From assembly GCA_951799405.1 (NCBI GenBank), contig OX637332.1:11847001-11911000 (forward strand): a stretch of DNA of 64,000 nt, read 5' to 3'. This DNA comes from Agapetus fuscipes. Taxonomy: Eukaryota; Arthropoda; Insecta; Trichoptera; Glossosomatidae. The notes beneath the pieces are model-generated. The model ran no database searches and had not been told where the DNA came from. It saw only the letters and a list, made by a program, of their open reading frames with translations. Numbering within the stretch: the stretch's first letter is position 1; the number at the start of each line of letters is the position of its first letter. The position numbers and the translations under genes are program-made. Positions 1-11,173 of the stretch are shown here, in pieces.

Positions 1-556
1 ATTTATTTTACACAATTTACAACAATTGATTTGTAGCTCTGGCTTTCGAACTTCACGTCTCAATGTTTTATCGACACTCTCCCTTGCACTTGTCTTGCCT
101 TGATCTTGCAAATACCAAGATCTCGCGAGATCAGATTTACATAATCTCCCAAATACCGAGATTGCGATTTTGCTGCAAGATTGCATTCCCTAACAGCAAC
201 GTTTAAAACAATATCATTCAAAAACCTGTTTTAATCCAACAGTAGATAATATTTTTATCACATATCTGGAATTTTTTTATTGATTGAATTCAAGGTGATA
301 TTTTAGTTTTTTAAAAAAAAAATATCATTCAATTTTTTTTTTTTTGATAATAATGATCTGTTGTGATAAGATTTCATTTAACCTAATTGAACATTTTGCA
401 CTTACTACAGAAAATGATAAATAATCAAAGTCTGAAACAAACATTATTATTTACCCTGCATATTCAAAGTACATTTAAGTAAAGAAAACTAAAACCGTAT
501 ATGCTCATTTGCTATTTTACTCAAATTAATATCATACAACAACTTTTTCTTTTCAG
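1..556. other. ACADM upstream intron
   Basis: AT-rich sequence ending in a pyrimidine-rich tract and AG at 555-556, which is the acceptor of the first visible ACADM exon. No other exon or recognisable element was seen. Earlier ACADM exons must lie before the window. Confidence 0.7.
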
Positions 557-637
557 CAAACACCTGTCATCATTGCAGGCAACAAAGAACAGCAAAAAAA
601 ATATCTTGGTAGGCTGTTAGAAGAACCATTGGTAGCT
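557..637 (+). CDS. ACADM: ACADM exon (first visible)
   Basis: 27 codons, frame 0, between TTTCAG and GTAAGT. Encodes the stretch with [16 protein letters not shown], matching the MCAD alpha-helical domain. Confidence 0.9.
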
Positions 638-3600
638 GTAAGTATTTTTCCTCTGTACAACTTATTGATACACTTCTAAATGTATAAGTAAATTAATCAT
701 TAAATACCTACAACCTATCTTAAACTTACATTATTCTGTCTTAAGTACAAGACAAGTATCCAATTCAACACAATTAGTAATCATGAAAAATCTATACATA
801 AGCAAAATCTATGGATATACATTGTACACGGATATTAGTTAATGTAGGTAACAGCTTAAGGAGGAAACTATTATGACTTTGCTGTTTGCAGCCTCCAAAC
901 TACTTAAATCAAAGGGCATTATTTAGTTGTTCTTCAACAAAATCCTCCATAAATTACCACTTATAATTATATTATCATCACATTGAACTAACAAAAGTGA
1001 CGTTATACAAGATGGCGATGTTAGTTTTGATTTTCACCACGTTCGGTGTGATGTGTGTTGACCTGTAATATTCCAACACTAGGTATTACAGTAAAGAATT
1101 GGAATTGTTAGTTTGTATTGTTATCATCAGGCATATGGTGTTACTGAACCCGGAGCTGGTTCCGATGTCAATGGAATCAAGACTCGTGCTGAGAAGAAGG
1201 GAGACGAGTGGGTCATCAATGGGCAGAAAATGTGGATCACAAACGGGGGAGTCGCCAACTGGTACTTTGTTCTTGCCCGCACAGCTACAGATCCTAAAAC
1301 TCCAGCCAGCAAGGCTTTCACTGGTTTCATCGTTGAAAGGGACACACCCGGATTGACACCTGGCAGGAAGGTATGCATATATTTATTTAATATAAATTTC
1401 AAGTTCAGTAATACTTTTGTCTTTTTCAATTGCTTTCAATTGATTCTACATATTCCAGTTTGTGTTAATTAAAAACTAAAAAGAACCAAAGTGACAAGCC
1501 CAGCCCCAAATCTAACAATGCCATTCAAAAGCTGTAAAACAAACAACTGGTCGTTTAAATCAAATGTCTAACTATATTTTTTAGTGTTGATCTGTTACAA
1601 ATGTCTAACCTCCATAAAGCTGGAAAATAACACAAAAATTGTTTGGTTAGCGGCAATTTCACCTCAAGTACTTTAGACTCGAAAGTACTTGAGGTGAAAT
1701 AAACTCTCAATTTGTGAAAATAAAACTCTGTGTTTTTTTTTAAGTTTTTATAATTCCTTGTATTTACTATAATTTCACTAAAATTGCATTTAACTAATTT
1801 TCCTAAACTTGATAATACCAGGTCTTAATGAATTCCAAAGTCAACATTATTTCAAAGTTGTCAAACTTGACTCTTTATTTAAAACATTTTTTTAAAACAT
1901 TTTTTTATTATTTTTGTGATCAAGGTATACTAACCCAAATTAAACTATTGGCATATGCAAATTCTTACTAGCATAACCTTTAAGTTTTAGCATCGCCTTC
2001 TGAAACCTATTTTTTGTAGTTTTTTCTGTTTCATAAGGAATGTGTATTCATAAATGAAATCTTGTTTCTTGCAGTACACTGAAACAATGATATTATATCA
2101 TCTTGAAACTTCCTTGAGTAACAGACTTTTATGAGTGGCTTTTTATGTTTTAGGAAATCAACATGGGCCAGAGGTGTTCCGACACGCGCGGCATCACTTT
2201 TGAAGACGTCCGTGTCCCCAAGGAGAATGTGCTGATCGGTGAAGGAGCTGGTTTCAAAATCGCCATGGGCGCCTTCGATAAAACTCGTCCACCCGTAAGT
2301 CCATAAAAAGGCTCAATAGTCTACAATCAAAATGTATTCTATGGCAGTTTCTGTGTGTTGACTTCCAACCTTCTCATATTTAACATATCTTTATTATTTT
2401 GATTCATAGGACTTTTTAATACATGATACATGTTTTTTAATTTTTTACTGTTTAATTGTTTAGAGTTTATTTGTTTTATACATATATTTGATTGTATTAA
2501 TTGCTTGTACTCCTTGACTGATAGGTTGGTATGCGGCTGACCACCCATACTGTAAAAAATGGTTCACTTTGCCAATGTCACCCCTGCTTCAGGGAAGGTC
2601 GGCAAGAGCTGCAGGGCTTATGTTCATTTGAGATTGGGTTTTTTATATTGTAGGTCCACATGCAGCTTGTGTAAGCGCGAAATTATGCATGTCTGCTTGT
2701 GGGAATGCATTTAATATGAATCTCAAATGATACATATCTTTGCAGCTTAGATTTAGATTTAGATACAAGTTAATACATTTACATCTGCTTATCCTTTTTT
2801 TAGTAACAAAACAAAATATAATGTTCATCTTAAAAAACATGTAAATCACCCGCTTCGCCCCCCTAAGAGCCCACATCAGAGTATAAAGCATTTTTCAAAC
2901 TCACCTTGATTGCGTAAATAAAAAACGTGTAGAATATATGACGGCATTCCTAGAGAGTGATTTAGTTTCATACATGTTTTTGATTTACGCAATGAAGGTG
3001 AGTGCACGCAATGTTGTATTCGGGGGTACAGTACTTTTCTGAAGAATTCAAAATAATGCTTGTAACTTTCCACTAAGCAGTTGTAAAAATAAAAATGTAA
3101 TGTTGTACAACTAAGTATATAAAGATAGATATTTTTGCCGTAACTGTAGCTAGTAGTATAGTGGACGCTGTTATTTATGTTCACAGGTGGCAGCTGGAGC
3201 TACTGGATTGGCAGCACGTGCCCTACATGAAGCAACCAAGTATGCCCTTGAGCGTCAAACCTTCGGTGTACCGATTGCCGCACATCAGGGTGTGGCCTTC
3301 ATGTTGGCTGACATGGCTGTGGGAGTTGAAACGGCTCGTCTGGCTTGGCAGCGATCTGCTTGGGAAGTTGATAATGGTATATAATAATTATATTATTATT
3401 CATCTATTCGTACTTATAATTAAGCAGAAATTGTCCTGTCTTACAACATTGCCACTCTACAAACTTCATTGTTGACTTCAGATCTTTTATTCTTGTGTTT
3501 TATACAAGGATCTAATCTGATAGCTTTAAATTTTGATAAGTATATTGAAACCTTTTTCTTTTTTATTACTTTGTGTTCCTTGACTTATGAGGCAAGAGTT

Positions 3601-4211
3601 GCAGGGTTTATATTAATTTGCGGTTTGGATTTTAATTTGTAAGTACACATTCAGCATTTGTAAGTGCGAACTTACACATGTCAGTTTGTGAGCATACATT
3701 TGGAGTTTGCAATGTTAATATATCTTTGCAACTTAGATTATAGATTATAAGTCAGATTATATATTGTGAAAATAAGTTATTGTTTTTTTATTTCTTTGTG
3801 ATAAACAACTTAGGGAAATGTTTCTTTGCTTTCAAAAGAGTTTTTTTTTTTATCTTATAGTTGTACAATTGATACAAATAAACTCCAATTGAAATGTTTT
3901 CTAATTTAATGTACTGGTTGTATTAGTAAAAAGTAAGTTATATATTTGGGGATTTAAGATCTTTATTTTTTTTCTTTTCAGGACGCAGAAACACCTTGAT
4001 GGCTTCCATCGCTAAGCTGCACGCAGCTGACATTGCCAACAAGATTGCTTCTGATGCCGTCCAGATATTTGGCGGCAATGGCTTTAACACGGACTACCCA
4101 GTTGAAAAACTGATGCGCGATGCCAAAATCTATCAAATATACGAGGGAACTTCCCAGATTCAAAGACTTATTATTTCCCGCGAACTCATCCAGGGTGCAT
4201 TGCAGAAGTAA
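557..4211 (+). CDS. ACADM: Medium-chain acyl-CoA dehydrogenase, C-terminal part (5 exons)
   Basis: Mitochondrial flavoenzyme that catalyses the first step of beta-oxidation of medium-chain acyl-CoAs and passes electrons to ETF. Coding exons are 557-637, 1131-1370, 2154-2294, 3187-3376 and 3982-4211, all with GT/AG borders and matching phases, giving 293 residues. The match to animal MCAD runs without gaps: the FAD/substrate region [19 protein letters not shown], the block [47 protein letters not shown], and the YEGTSQIQ motif that carries the catalytic glutamate. The transit peptide and roughly the first 30 percent of the protein are missing because they lie left of the window. The nearest alternatives, short- or long-chain family members, fit less well. 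No break or frameshift was seen, so the gene looks functional. Confidence 0.95.
1131..1370 (+). CDS. ACADM: ACADM exon (second visible)
   Basis: 80 codons, phase 0 at both ends, acceptor ATCAG and donor GTATGC. Starts [12 protein letters not shown] and ends TPGLTPGRK; this is the beta-domain that contacts FAD and the acyl-CoA. Confidence 0.95.
1640..1745. repeat. Penelope-like terminal fragment, hairpin
   Basis: A near-perfect palindrome at about 1657-1700 (TTTCACCTCAAGTACTTT and its complement) followed by GTGAAAATAAAACTC. The same CGAAAGTACT..GAGGTGAAATAA block recurs at 33080 and, in variant form, at 31650, 33540, 35170 and 35580, where it borders a Penelope-like element. It lies in an ACADM intron. 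Confidence 0.6.
2154..2294 (+). CDS. ACADM: ACADM exon (third visible)
   Basis: 47 codons, phase 0, acceptor TTTTAG and donor GTAAGT. Encodes [13 protein letters not shown] and the GAFDKTRP segment. Confidence 0.95.
2509..2771 (+). repeat. LINE-tail repeat copy
   Basis: Begins CCTTGACTGATAGGTTGG and ends in a TTAGATTTAGAT array. Nearly full length. Lies in the ACADM intron and is oriented like the gene. Confidence 0.85.
2897..3004. mobile_element. Foldback MITE, about 108 bp
   Basis: Terminal inverted repeats of about 34 bp (ACTCACCTTGATTGCGTAAA at the left, its near complement ending GGTGAGTG at the right) with a short centre. No coding capacity. Superfamily not assigned. Confidence 0.75.
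3187..3376 (+). CDS. ACADM: ACADM exon (fourth visible)
   Basis: 190 bases, 63 codons plus one base. The split glycine codon is completed by the next exon. Encodes [20 protein letters not shown] and the helix ending AWEVDNG. Confidence 0.95.
3566..3747 (+). repeat. LINE-tail repeat, internally deleted
   Basis: Starts TTCCTTGACTTATGA then jumps directly to GGCAAGAGTTGCAGGG, so about 80 bp of the usual left half are missing. The 3' end (TTTGCAACTTAGATTATAG) is intact. Confidence 0.75.
3982..4211 (+). CDS. ACADM: ACADM last exon
   Basis: Completes the split glycine codon, then [20 protein letters not shown], and carries the catalytic YEGT motif. Stop TAA at 4209-4211. Confidence 0.95.
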
Positions 4212-5883
4212 ACATTTATGCAATGTAAGTTCACTCTTTTGCATTTTTAGAATTATTGAAAAACAATTCTTACAATAATTAAAATTATGAACACTGTTAA
4301 TTAACACAAATATTATGGAACAAAACTACCTCTCAAAAAGACTACTACCTACTTCTTTTTTTATGCCCTATATTTTTCATTTAGTAATACCCAAATAACT
4401 TCACTCTTGGCAGTTTTTTTTTCCTGTAAGGGGGATTTCTGTATTTAAGTAAATAACCACTTTTTTTACTTTTTAGCATTTATTGTATAATTATTTTTTG
4501 CTTATCAATTATTTTTTGCAATCATTACTTTTTGCTAACAAATACAATAATTCAAGATTGTTAAAATATTATGTGTAAAATATGAATTAAAGGTTTTGTG
4601 TAATATGAATTATTTTTCTAATAAAATTTTGCTTTTATTAAAAAATGAGACTTTTTCATTAACTTATAAACAGACATCCGATATTTTAAAAAACACACTG
4701 AAGTAGATTTAAGTATGTATGTTAAAGTATTATAATATTTAAGTGTGGCATGCGTATGAAAGAGTTTTCTTTTATAATAAGGCGCCTAGCAATAATTTCA
4801 GAAGTAATTATCTCAACAAATATTTTTCTTATTATGCTGGAGTGATCAGCCAGCTGTGTAAGCCTAAAACTCTTATTTTTCTTATTATATAATTTTCTTT
4901 AAAAATCCCTATTATTATAAAAATGAAGGGCCTCCAAAAAAAATTTGATGTGTGTTAATCGGTGTTAATGGATGATAAACTCATGAACTACTGAACAAAT
5001 GCACATCATATTCACAACAAATATTGTTCAGAACCGGCTACTGAAGTGTCGGGCTCTTATCAAAAGTCTTAGATTTGTTTTTTTTTTAATAAATAAATAC
5101 AATCAATTTCAACACCTTTTTATGTAAAACCTATGTGTGAAATCAAACTCATTTTGACAAAAATTCGAATATCAAATAAAATCCCAGTACTTAGTTCAAA
5201 AAAGATTATTTTTTTTAATTTAAAAAGAATTTAATTTTAGTTCTATTTTTAGCAAAGTTATAAGCATTTTAAAATCGATTTATGAATTTTCGTGCCAAAA
5301 CGCTACTAGATGAAATTTTCTCCCGTGACGTCACGGTCTTGTAAACATCGCCGTATCAACTGACAGCCCTCACATTTATGTCATTCAACCATTGCTTGTT
5401 CATGTTAAAACCGTTGCGGCTGTTGTTTCTTCAAGAAGTTTTTGTGTTTCTTTAAGAACATTTCATTTGTTTTTGTTGTTTTCATTTGTTTCTATTGTCA
5501 ACAACACATGTCAACGGAGTATGGAATGTCAATAAAAGAACGTGACGTCACAGCACCGGAAATAGAAGAAGCAGATCTCATATCCGTTTAAAATCTTGTC
5601 CAAATTTTTATGTTTTCTTTTTTAAATATAAAATCGAAAAAAAATATTTTCGGCTTCAAATCAACATATTATTTTTTGATTTTTCGAAATCTATCAAAAT
5701 AATATACTTTTTATCATATTCCTCACTATTGCAAATACCCTATTCTGTTGAGAATATTCTTTATTTAATTCAAAATATACATTAACAATTTATAACATGT
5801 GTTTTTTAGAAATAATTACGATCAATTCACTCAACTTTTTATATGAAACCATACTATTTGCGTCATTTTTTTTAAATATTACA
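4212..5883. other. ACADM 3' UTR and AT-rich intergenic DNA
   Basis: No gene seen. A possible polyadenylation signal AATAAA lies at 4620-4625. Two TGACGTCA palindromes (near 5324 and 5542) sit about 220 bp apart in an otherwise AT-rich stretch that may be an old repeat. Confidence 0.5.
4620..4625 (+). promoter_or_regulatory. Possible ACADM polyadenylation signal
   Basis: Canonical AATAAA about 410 bases after the ACADM stop. An ATTAAA at about 4586 is an alternative. Confidence 0.4.
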
Positions 5884-6128
5884 ATGTATAATCTAAGTTG
5901 CATAGATGCATTAACATTTATAATTCATATTTAATGCATGCCCCCATGCAGATACGAGTGAGTTCTCGCTGCAAATGCTGCGTATGTACTTGCAAGTAAA
6001 AATCTAAGCCTCAAATGAACATCATCCCAACAACTTTTGCTGACCTTTTCAGAAACGGAAATATTCATTCAGTGTACCATTTTTTATGGTATTGGTGGTC
6101 AGCCTCATACCAACCTACAAATCAAGGA
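5884..6128 (-). repeat. LINE-tail repeat copy, diverged
   Basis: Minus-strand copy: TATAATCTAAGTTGCAT at the left, GGTCAGCCTCATACCAACCT at the right, with extra changes in the middle. Confidence 0.75.
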
Positions 6129-6165
6129 ATTTAAGTTTCAAAAAACTTTTACAAAGTTTATCCTT

Positions 6166-6236
6166 ATGTATAATCTAAAGTTGCAAAAAAAAATACTCAT
6201 AATTCAAAGTCAATGCATACCTATCCACAATCTGGC
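6166..6236 (-). repeat. LINE-tail repeat, 3' fragment
   Basis: Only the ATAATCTAAAGTTGCA end and about 50 further bases remain, next to the copy at 5884. Confidence 0.5.
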
Positions 6237-6256
6237 ACATGTCATTTTACGTTAAC

Positions 6257-6340
6257 ATATCGACTGCTACAAGGAAGACAGCACTAAGTCAAAAAAGATA
6301 TTTTTGCAGGAAAGCCAATTGAATGTTATTTTCGAAAACG
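6257..6340 (+). repeat. Half of the 9465-type MITE
   Basis: About 70 bp (CTGCTACAAGGAAGACAGCA through AGCCAATTGAATGTTATTT) almost identical to the left half of the element at 9465-9702. The right half and second terminal repeat are absent here. Confidence 0.65.
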
Positions 6341-6353
6341 TTTGTGTCCAAAT

Positions 6354-6455
6354 AATTAAATAAGAAAGAGTGAAAATAAAACAGTGTTGGAATAACTAAA
6401 GATAAGATGAATTTTCACAGTGTTAATGCACCAACCATCCAAAAAACTTATATGA
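6354..6455 (+). repeat. Penelope-like end fragment
   Basis: GTGAAAATAAAACAGTGTT followed by GAATTTTCACAGTGTTAATG. The same two blocks flank the Penelope-like element near 35 kb and recur near 59.1 kb. Confidence 0.45.
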
Positions 6456-6823
6456 GTGTTAGTAAAGCCAAATCATAACCTAGAAATAAAGTCACACATT
6501 ATTAATGTGCTTATTTGTGGGTATGCTTTTAACATCCCTTAAAAATCTCATTCATATCTGCAACCAAAGCTTTTAAAAACTAGCGGATACCTGAAATAAT
6601 TCATAATCCGTGTCTGTATCCGAAACTGAAATAATATTGTTCCAATATCTGTATTCGTATCCATATCCATGCCAGATTTTAGTGTCCCAGAAAAGCTGTT
6701 TAGCAGATCTCCAGGTAGAAGGAGACAAGTGTAGAGACTCAGGTTGTGGTAAGAAGATAGAGGAACGATTGATGCTTCACAGTTTTTTCAGGTGGTAATT
6801 TCTAAGACAGCTTCAATTATTTA

Positions 6824-7608
6824 GACCAGTCCGTAGTCCAGTGGTTAACACTTCTGACTCGAAAATGGCAGATGTGGGTTCGAATCCCGGCGGAGCATAA
6901 AAAATATTTCATGTATACTTTCAGATATGCTCTTTGGTGGGTGAAAAATTCATATAACAAAAAAAAATGCAACTAAGCTACCCATATAGTGTAACTTCAT
7001 GTCTGCGGCGATTCGGGACCTATTTATTTTTACAGGTAAGGGGGCCGGCCTCACACCAACCACTTTCAGTTGAAGTGGGGGTTTCCCAGCTCCCGGGGGG
7101 ACTGGTTCTGATTTCTTGTGAAGGCTGAGTAAACCTTGAGATCGAACCCTTGCTCTCGGCATGGAATGCAAGCATTCTACCGATTGAGCTGTCGACCTTT
7201 TTAACGAGCTTGGTCGTCGTCGCTACAAAGTGCCAATTCTCAAGCAAGACCCAGTTGCTGTAAGGCTGGATGGACCTTTGGTGACCGGTTATTGGTAAAG
7301 GTTTTTTCCAAAGAAATTTTCAACCCAGCGAAGAGCAAATTTGAAAATATAAATGGTATATTTTTTGTGCTCCGCCGGGATTCGCACCTACAATCTTCCA
7401 TTCAGAGTCAGAAGTGGGACCACTGAACTACGGATCATATACCTTTACCAAAGGCTGGTCACTAAAGGTTCATCCAACCTTACAGCAACTGGGTCTTGCT
7501 TGAGAATTGGTGCTTTCTACAGCGACGACCAAGCTCGCTGAGGACTCTTGAGGTGTGATACACAAAAACAGCGCTCACCAAATAAATCATCCTAATATTA
7601 TTATTATT
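6824..7608 (+). mobile_element. tRNA-derived SINE (type A), interrupted
   Basis: The tRNA-like head has an A box (TCCGTAGTCCAGTGGTTA) and a B box (GGGTTCGAATCCCGG). A conserved body and a 3' tail of ATT repeats follow. The element covers 6824-6956 and resumes after 7434; a second SINE has landed in the middle. Copy at 31990 shows the uninterrupted form. Confidence 0.85.
6957..7434 (-). mobile_element. Composite tRNA SINE (type B) inside another SINE
   Basis: Minus-strand element with two tRNA-like modules: the first as in type A (right end here), the second around GAGATCGAACCCTTGCTCTC. It is bounded by the 7-bp duplication TCATATA (6950-6956 and 7435-7441), so it inserted after the surrounding plus-strand SINE. 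Confidence 0.85.
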
Positions 7609-8475
7609 CAGAAATCAGGAAGAGTTGAAAAGCAGCATTGTTGGTGAAATCGAGCATTTCTTTTGGCCTGCCACGATTACAAAAATACTAAACCTGGCTC
7701 TCCACAATATTATGTTGGGCAACCCTGGTCTATAAGATACATAACGGCTTGTAAGTACATTAGGCATGCAAGGGAAACTGACACTTGGAAAAAGAAAGCA
7801 GAAATAATGAGTTTCCAAATAAAAAGTTGATACAGAATGTGAAGTAATATTATTTTATTTCTAATCTATGCAAAAATACCTTTAGCGGCAATTTAGATTT
7901 AGTTTCAAAAGAAATCGGAATTCTTTCTTGTCCCTGCTTTCGAAATAAGAATAACTTCCTCATCAAATGAAGAGGTTTCTGATGGGCTAGCCTTGCATGT
8001 AAAAAAAAAAGTATTTCTTTGAATACAGTTTATTGTTTTTGCGAAGACAACAAAAGCCACCATGTTGCTTTGACAACTTGCCTTGAGAATGCTTTCTGCT
8101 CGTGAAAAAGCTGCAAATAGAACATGGTCTAATCCAAAAAAAAACAAAAAAATGTTAAGTAGTGTTTTGTGCAAAAAATTGGATGATGAATGATGATTCT
8201 GTAGAATAAGCTTTAGAAATATGCAGAAGCAACAAAAAATTGTAAACTCTTGTACAAAACTTGAGTACAGCTGAAGACTCGGTAAGCTATGTGAGTAATG
8301 AAAGATCATAGAGGGCCATCTATGTCCTTTATTGGACCCAAAGTGTCTTAAAAAAAGGAAGAAGAAAGATTAATGTACTTCCAGAATGATCAGAAAGGTT
8401 TATAAAGATGTATGCCTAGAATGCAGATGCTTTTCTTTGACCTGAACAAAGAAAAACATCTGCATCTGCAAAACT
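7609..8475. other. Intergenic, nothing recognised
   Basis: AT-rich; no conserved coding frame or repeat was identified. A minus-strand frame at 7905-8309 has no recognisable domain and a low-complexity composition, so it is not called. Confidence 0.5.
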
Positions 8476-8749
8476 AAACTTATTGTTCATTGACTTATGG
8501 GTTGGTGACTGACCACCCATACTGTGAAAAAATGGTTCACTTTGCCAATGTCCCCCTGTCTCAGGGAAGGACGGCAAGAGTTGCAGGGCTGATGTTCATT
8601 TGAGATGGGTTTTTATAAATTATAATGTAGGTCCACATGCGGCATGTGTTAGCGCAAAATTATACATGTCTGCTTGTGGGAATGCATTTAATATAAATCT
8701 TAAATGATATATATCCTTGCAGCTTAGATTAGATTAGATCATTTCTTAT
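8476..8749 (+). repeat. LINE-tail repeat copy
   Basis: Near full length from TTCATTGACTTATGGGTTGG to AGCTTAGATTAGATTAGATC. The TTAGA array is clear at the 3' end. Confidence 0.85.
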
Positions 8750-8789
8750 TCAGACTAACTTAAAATTAACCAATCAGCTTTCTTTGGTT

Positions 8790-9030
8790 TATAGGTTAGT
8801 ATGCGGCTGACCATCTTTACTGAAAAAAATGGTAGACTTGGCCAATATCACCCCTGTTTCAGGGAAGGTCGGCAAGAGTTGAAGTGCTTATGTTCATTTG
8901 AGATTTGAGTATTTTTATTGAAGGTCCACATGCTTCATGTGTAAGTGCGAACTTATACGTGTCTACTTATGGGAATGCATTTAATAGGAATCTTAAATGT
9001 AATATATCTTTGCAACTTAGATTATAGATA
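8790..9030 (+). repeat. LINE-tail repeat copy
   Basis: Second plus-strand copy within 50 bp of the previous one, ending GCAACTTAGATTATAGATAG. Confidence 0.8.
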
Positions 9031-9102
9031 GCTAACTAGTGTGTATCACTACAATAACTGATTTGGTTTAGGACTTATAACTATCAGGATATACAGTACC
9101 TA

Positions 9103-9349
9103 CATGGGCGTACCCAGAATCAAATCTAGGGGGGGGTAGGTTTTAGAAAATTGAAAATCATCGTCACATATATATCGCCTACGGCGGGGGGAGACGGGGT
9201 AGACATGAAATTTCCTCTAGGGGGGGGGGGGGGGGGCAAGACATGATCGAATAATGGTCATTTTAGTAATTTTGGATTATTTAGGTTAATTTTTCTCTTC
9301 CAGGGGGAGGCAGCTGCCCCCCCCCTGGCTCTTCCTGGGTACGCCCATG
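9103..9349. mobile_element. G-rich MITE with CATGGGCGTACCCAG ends
   Basis: Terminal inverted repeats CATGGGCGTACCCAGA and CCTGGGTACGCCCATG. The inside has several G runs, one of about 18 G, and a C run. Similar direct words (ATACAGTACCTAC and ATACAGTATCTAC) flank it. A truncated relative is at 28119. Confidence 0.75.
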
Positions 9350-9464
9350 ATACAGTATCTACCCATTATATAGCTGATGTCATAATATTATAATTCACTT
9401 GTGGAGCAGACAAAATATGTATTGTGAATGGAGCTATGATATCCATCAACTGCGAGTTCATTTC

Positions 9465-9702
9465 AACTGCTCCAAGGAAGACAGCACTAAGTCAAAAAAG
9501 ATAGTTTTGCAGGAAAGCCAATTGAATGTTATTTATTCCATGGAGTACAATGCATAAACTATTTTTTTCATTCATTTTTTAACCAATTTAAAAGAGATAG
9601 AGTCACGGCTGTCATCTTGGAATGAAGATAATGATTTGTTACCTTCTGAAATGGAAATAAGTCAAAAACCTAAATTTCGGAGTTTCTTCCTTGGAGCAGT
9701 GG
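9465..9702. mobile_element. MITE with ACTGCTCCAAGGAAG ends
   Basis: Inverted ends AACTGCTCCAAGGAAGACAG and CTTCCTTGGAGCAGT, about 238 bp, no coding capacity. The half-copy at 6257 supports it as a dispersed family. Confidence 0.7.
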
Positions 9703-10009
9703 ATTTGATTTTTACAGTTTTTTTTAACTGCAGGAAAGAAGGTTTAAATAAAACAAGGAGTATTATATAAAAAAGGTAGATATTTTTGTCGGAAGCATAT
9801 TTACGAGCATTTAAGCGCCTTTGGGGTGGTTAGTGCCACTATACGGCGCTTAACTGTATGGCTGCATATAGACGTGGAAAGGTACCAAAAAAGAGGACCA
9901 TCTTGGAGAAGAATCTCTTGGCTGCAAAAATAAAGACTTTAAAATTAGTAAATATTTCTACTCAGGGCCGCAATCAACAAGGTGGGATTAATAGACGTGA
10001 TGGAATGAG

Positions 10010-10243
10010 GTTGGTATGAGGCTGACCACCCATACTGTAAAAAATGGTTCAATTTACCAGTGTCACCCCTGTTTCAGGGAAGGTCGGCAAAATTTGTGGG
10101 GCTTATGTTCATTTGAGGTTTGAATTTTATTTGTAAGTACACAATCAGCATTTGTAAGCGCGAACTACACGTGTTTGTTTGTGGGCATACATCTGAGAGC
10201 TTTGAATGAATATATCCTTGCAACTTAGATTATAGATTATAGA
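10010..10243 (+). repeat. LINE-tail repeat copy
   Basis: From GAGGTTGGTATGAGGCTGAC to GCAACTTAGATTATAGATTA. It starts a few bases inside the usual CCTTGAC border. Confidence 0.85.
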
Positions 10244-10869
10244 TGGAAGAGGCGACACCTAAAGAAGAAGAAGAATTGCACCTAATGAAGATAAAATAAA
10301 TCATTCAGACTTATGTTTTAGGCTTAAATATGGGGTAGCAAGCATTTTGATATCCTGAAGTAGAATATAATCTCTACTTTAAATTCTGATTTGACATAAT
10401 TATTATGAATATACGTATTCTTAGAATTTCAAAATTTATTATCAACTTTCTCTACCTCCAGCAGCTATTCAAATAATTCTGTTAAATGTTACTACCTATT
10501 CATATGTAGGTACCCCAGACTTACGGAATCCAAGAGCTACAGGTGAGTCTGTTTTTTTAATATTATTATAGACGTAAACGTTTTAATGGCCTTTGCCTGC
10601 CTAGGTACACGTTCACAATAATAATATTCTTCCACTGTTCGTGCAGAGTCGTTCAACCTCGCTTCAATACCGTAGTATGGTTCTATAATACTTACCAACC
10701 AAGTTGTATCAACTAATGCGAGTCCATCCATTCATTACGTAGTTCTTTGTGGAACGCGAGTGTGGTGTTGAAAACGTGAACATGTTCAAAGTTAAAATGA
10801 TCAAAGTGCTAAGAAAATTTACGCAAAACTAAATGTTTCAATAAATTAAGTACAACAGCATTGAACACC
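10244..10869. other. Upstream region of the sarcospan-like gene
   Basis: AT-rich and without an identified repeat. It should contain the promoter and 5' UTR of the gene at 10870. CTACAG before GTGAGT at about 10541 could be a donor of an upstream noncoding exon, but nothing else supports this. Confidence 0.4.
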
Positions 10870-11173
10870 ATGGATAGTACGAGTAAAACCAATCGGCCAT
10901 CAAGCACGTACGATAATATTCAAGAAAACTACTCGACCAGTAATAAACACAGGGACAGGAGCAGAAACGCTGACGAAGACACTGAGGCATCGAGGGTGCT
11001 CATCGATGGGAGGAATGATTTTGAATTGAATCGCACCGCTATCACCTTTATTACTAACACCACTGTCCCGCAGAACATTATGTCCAATACAAAGATTACC
11101 GGACGGCACACGCCTACCAGAAACAGCTTGCGCCACAGCAGGATGATTGTCATGAACAAGACCGGAAACCAAA
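10870..11173 (+). CDS. Sarcospan-like gene exon 1
   Basis: 101 codons plus one base from ATG at 10870 to donor GTGAGT. All hydrophilic; no signal peptide. Contains the start codon context CACCATGG. Confidence 0.7.

Noticed and set aside
7905..8309. A 134-residue minus-strand gene
   Set aside because: Phe/Leu/Ser-rich low-complexity translation of AT-rich DNA, no domain, no codon signal.
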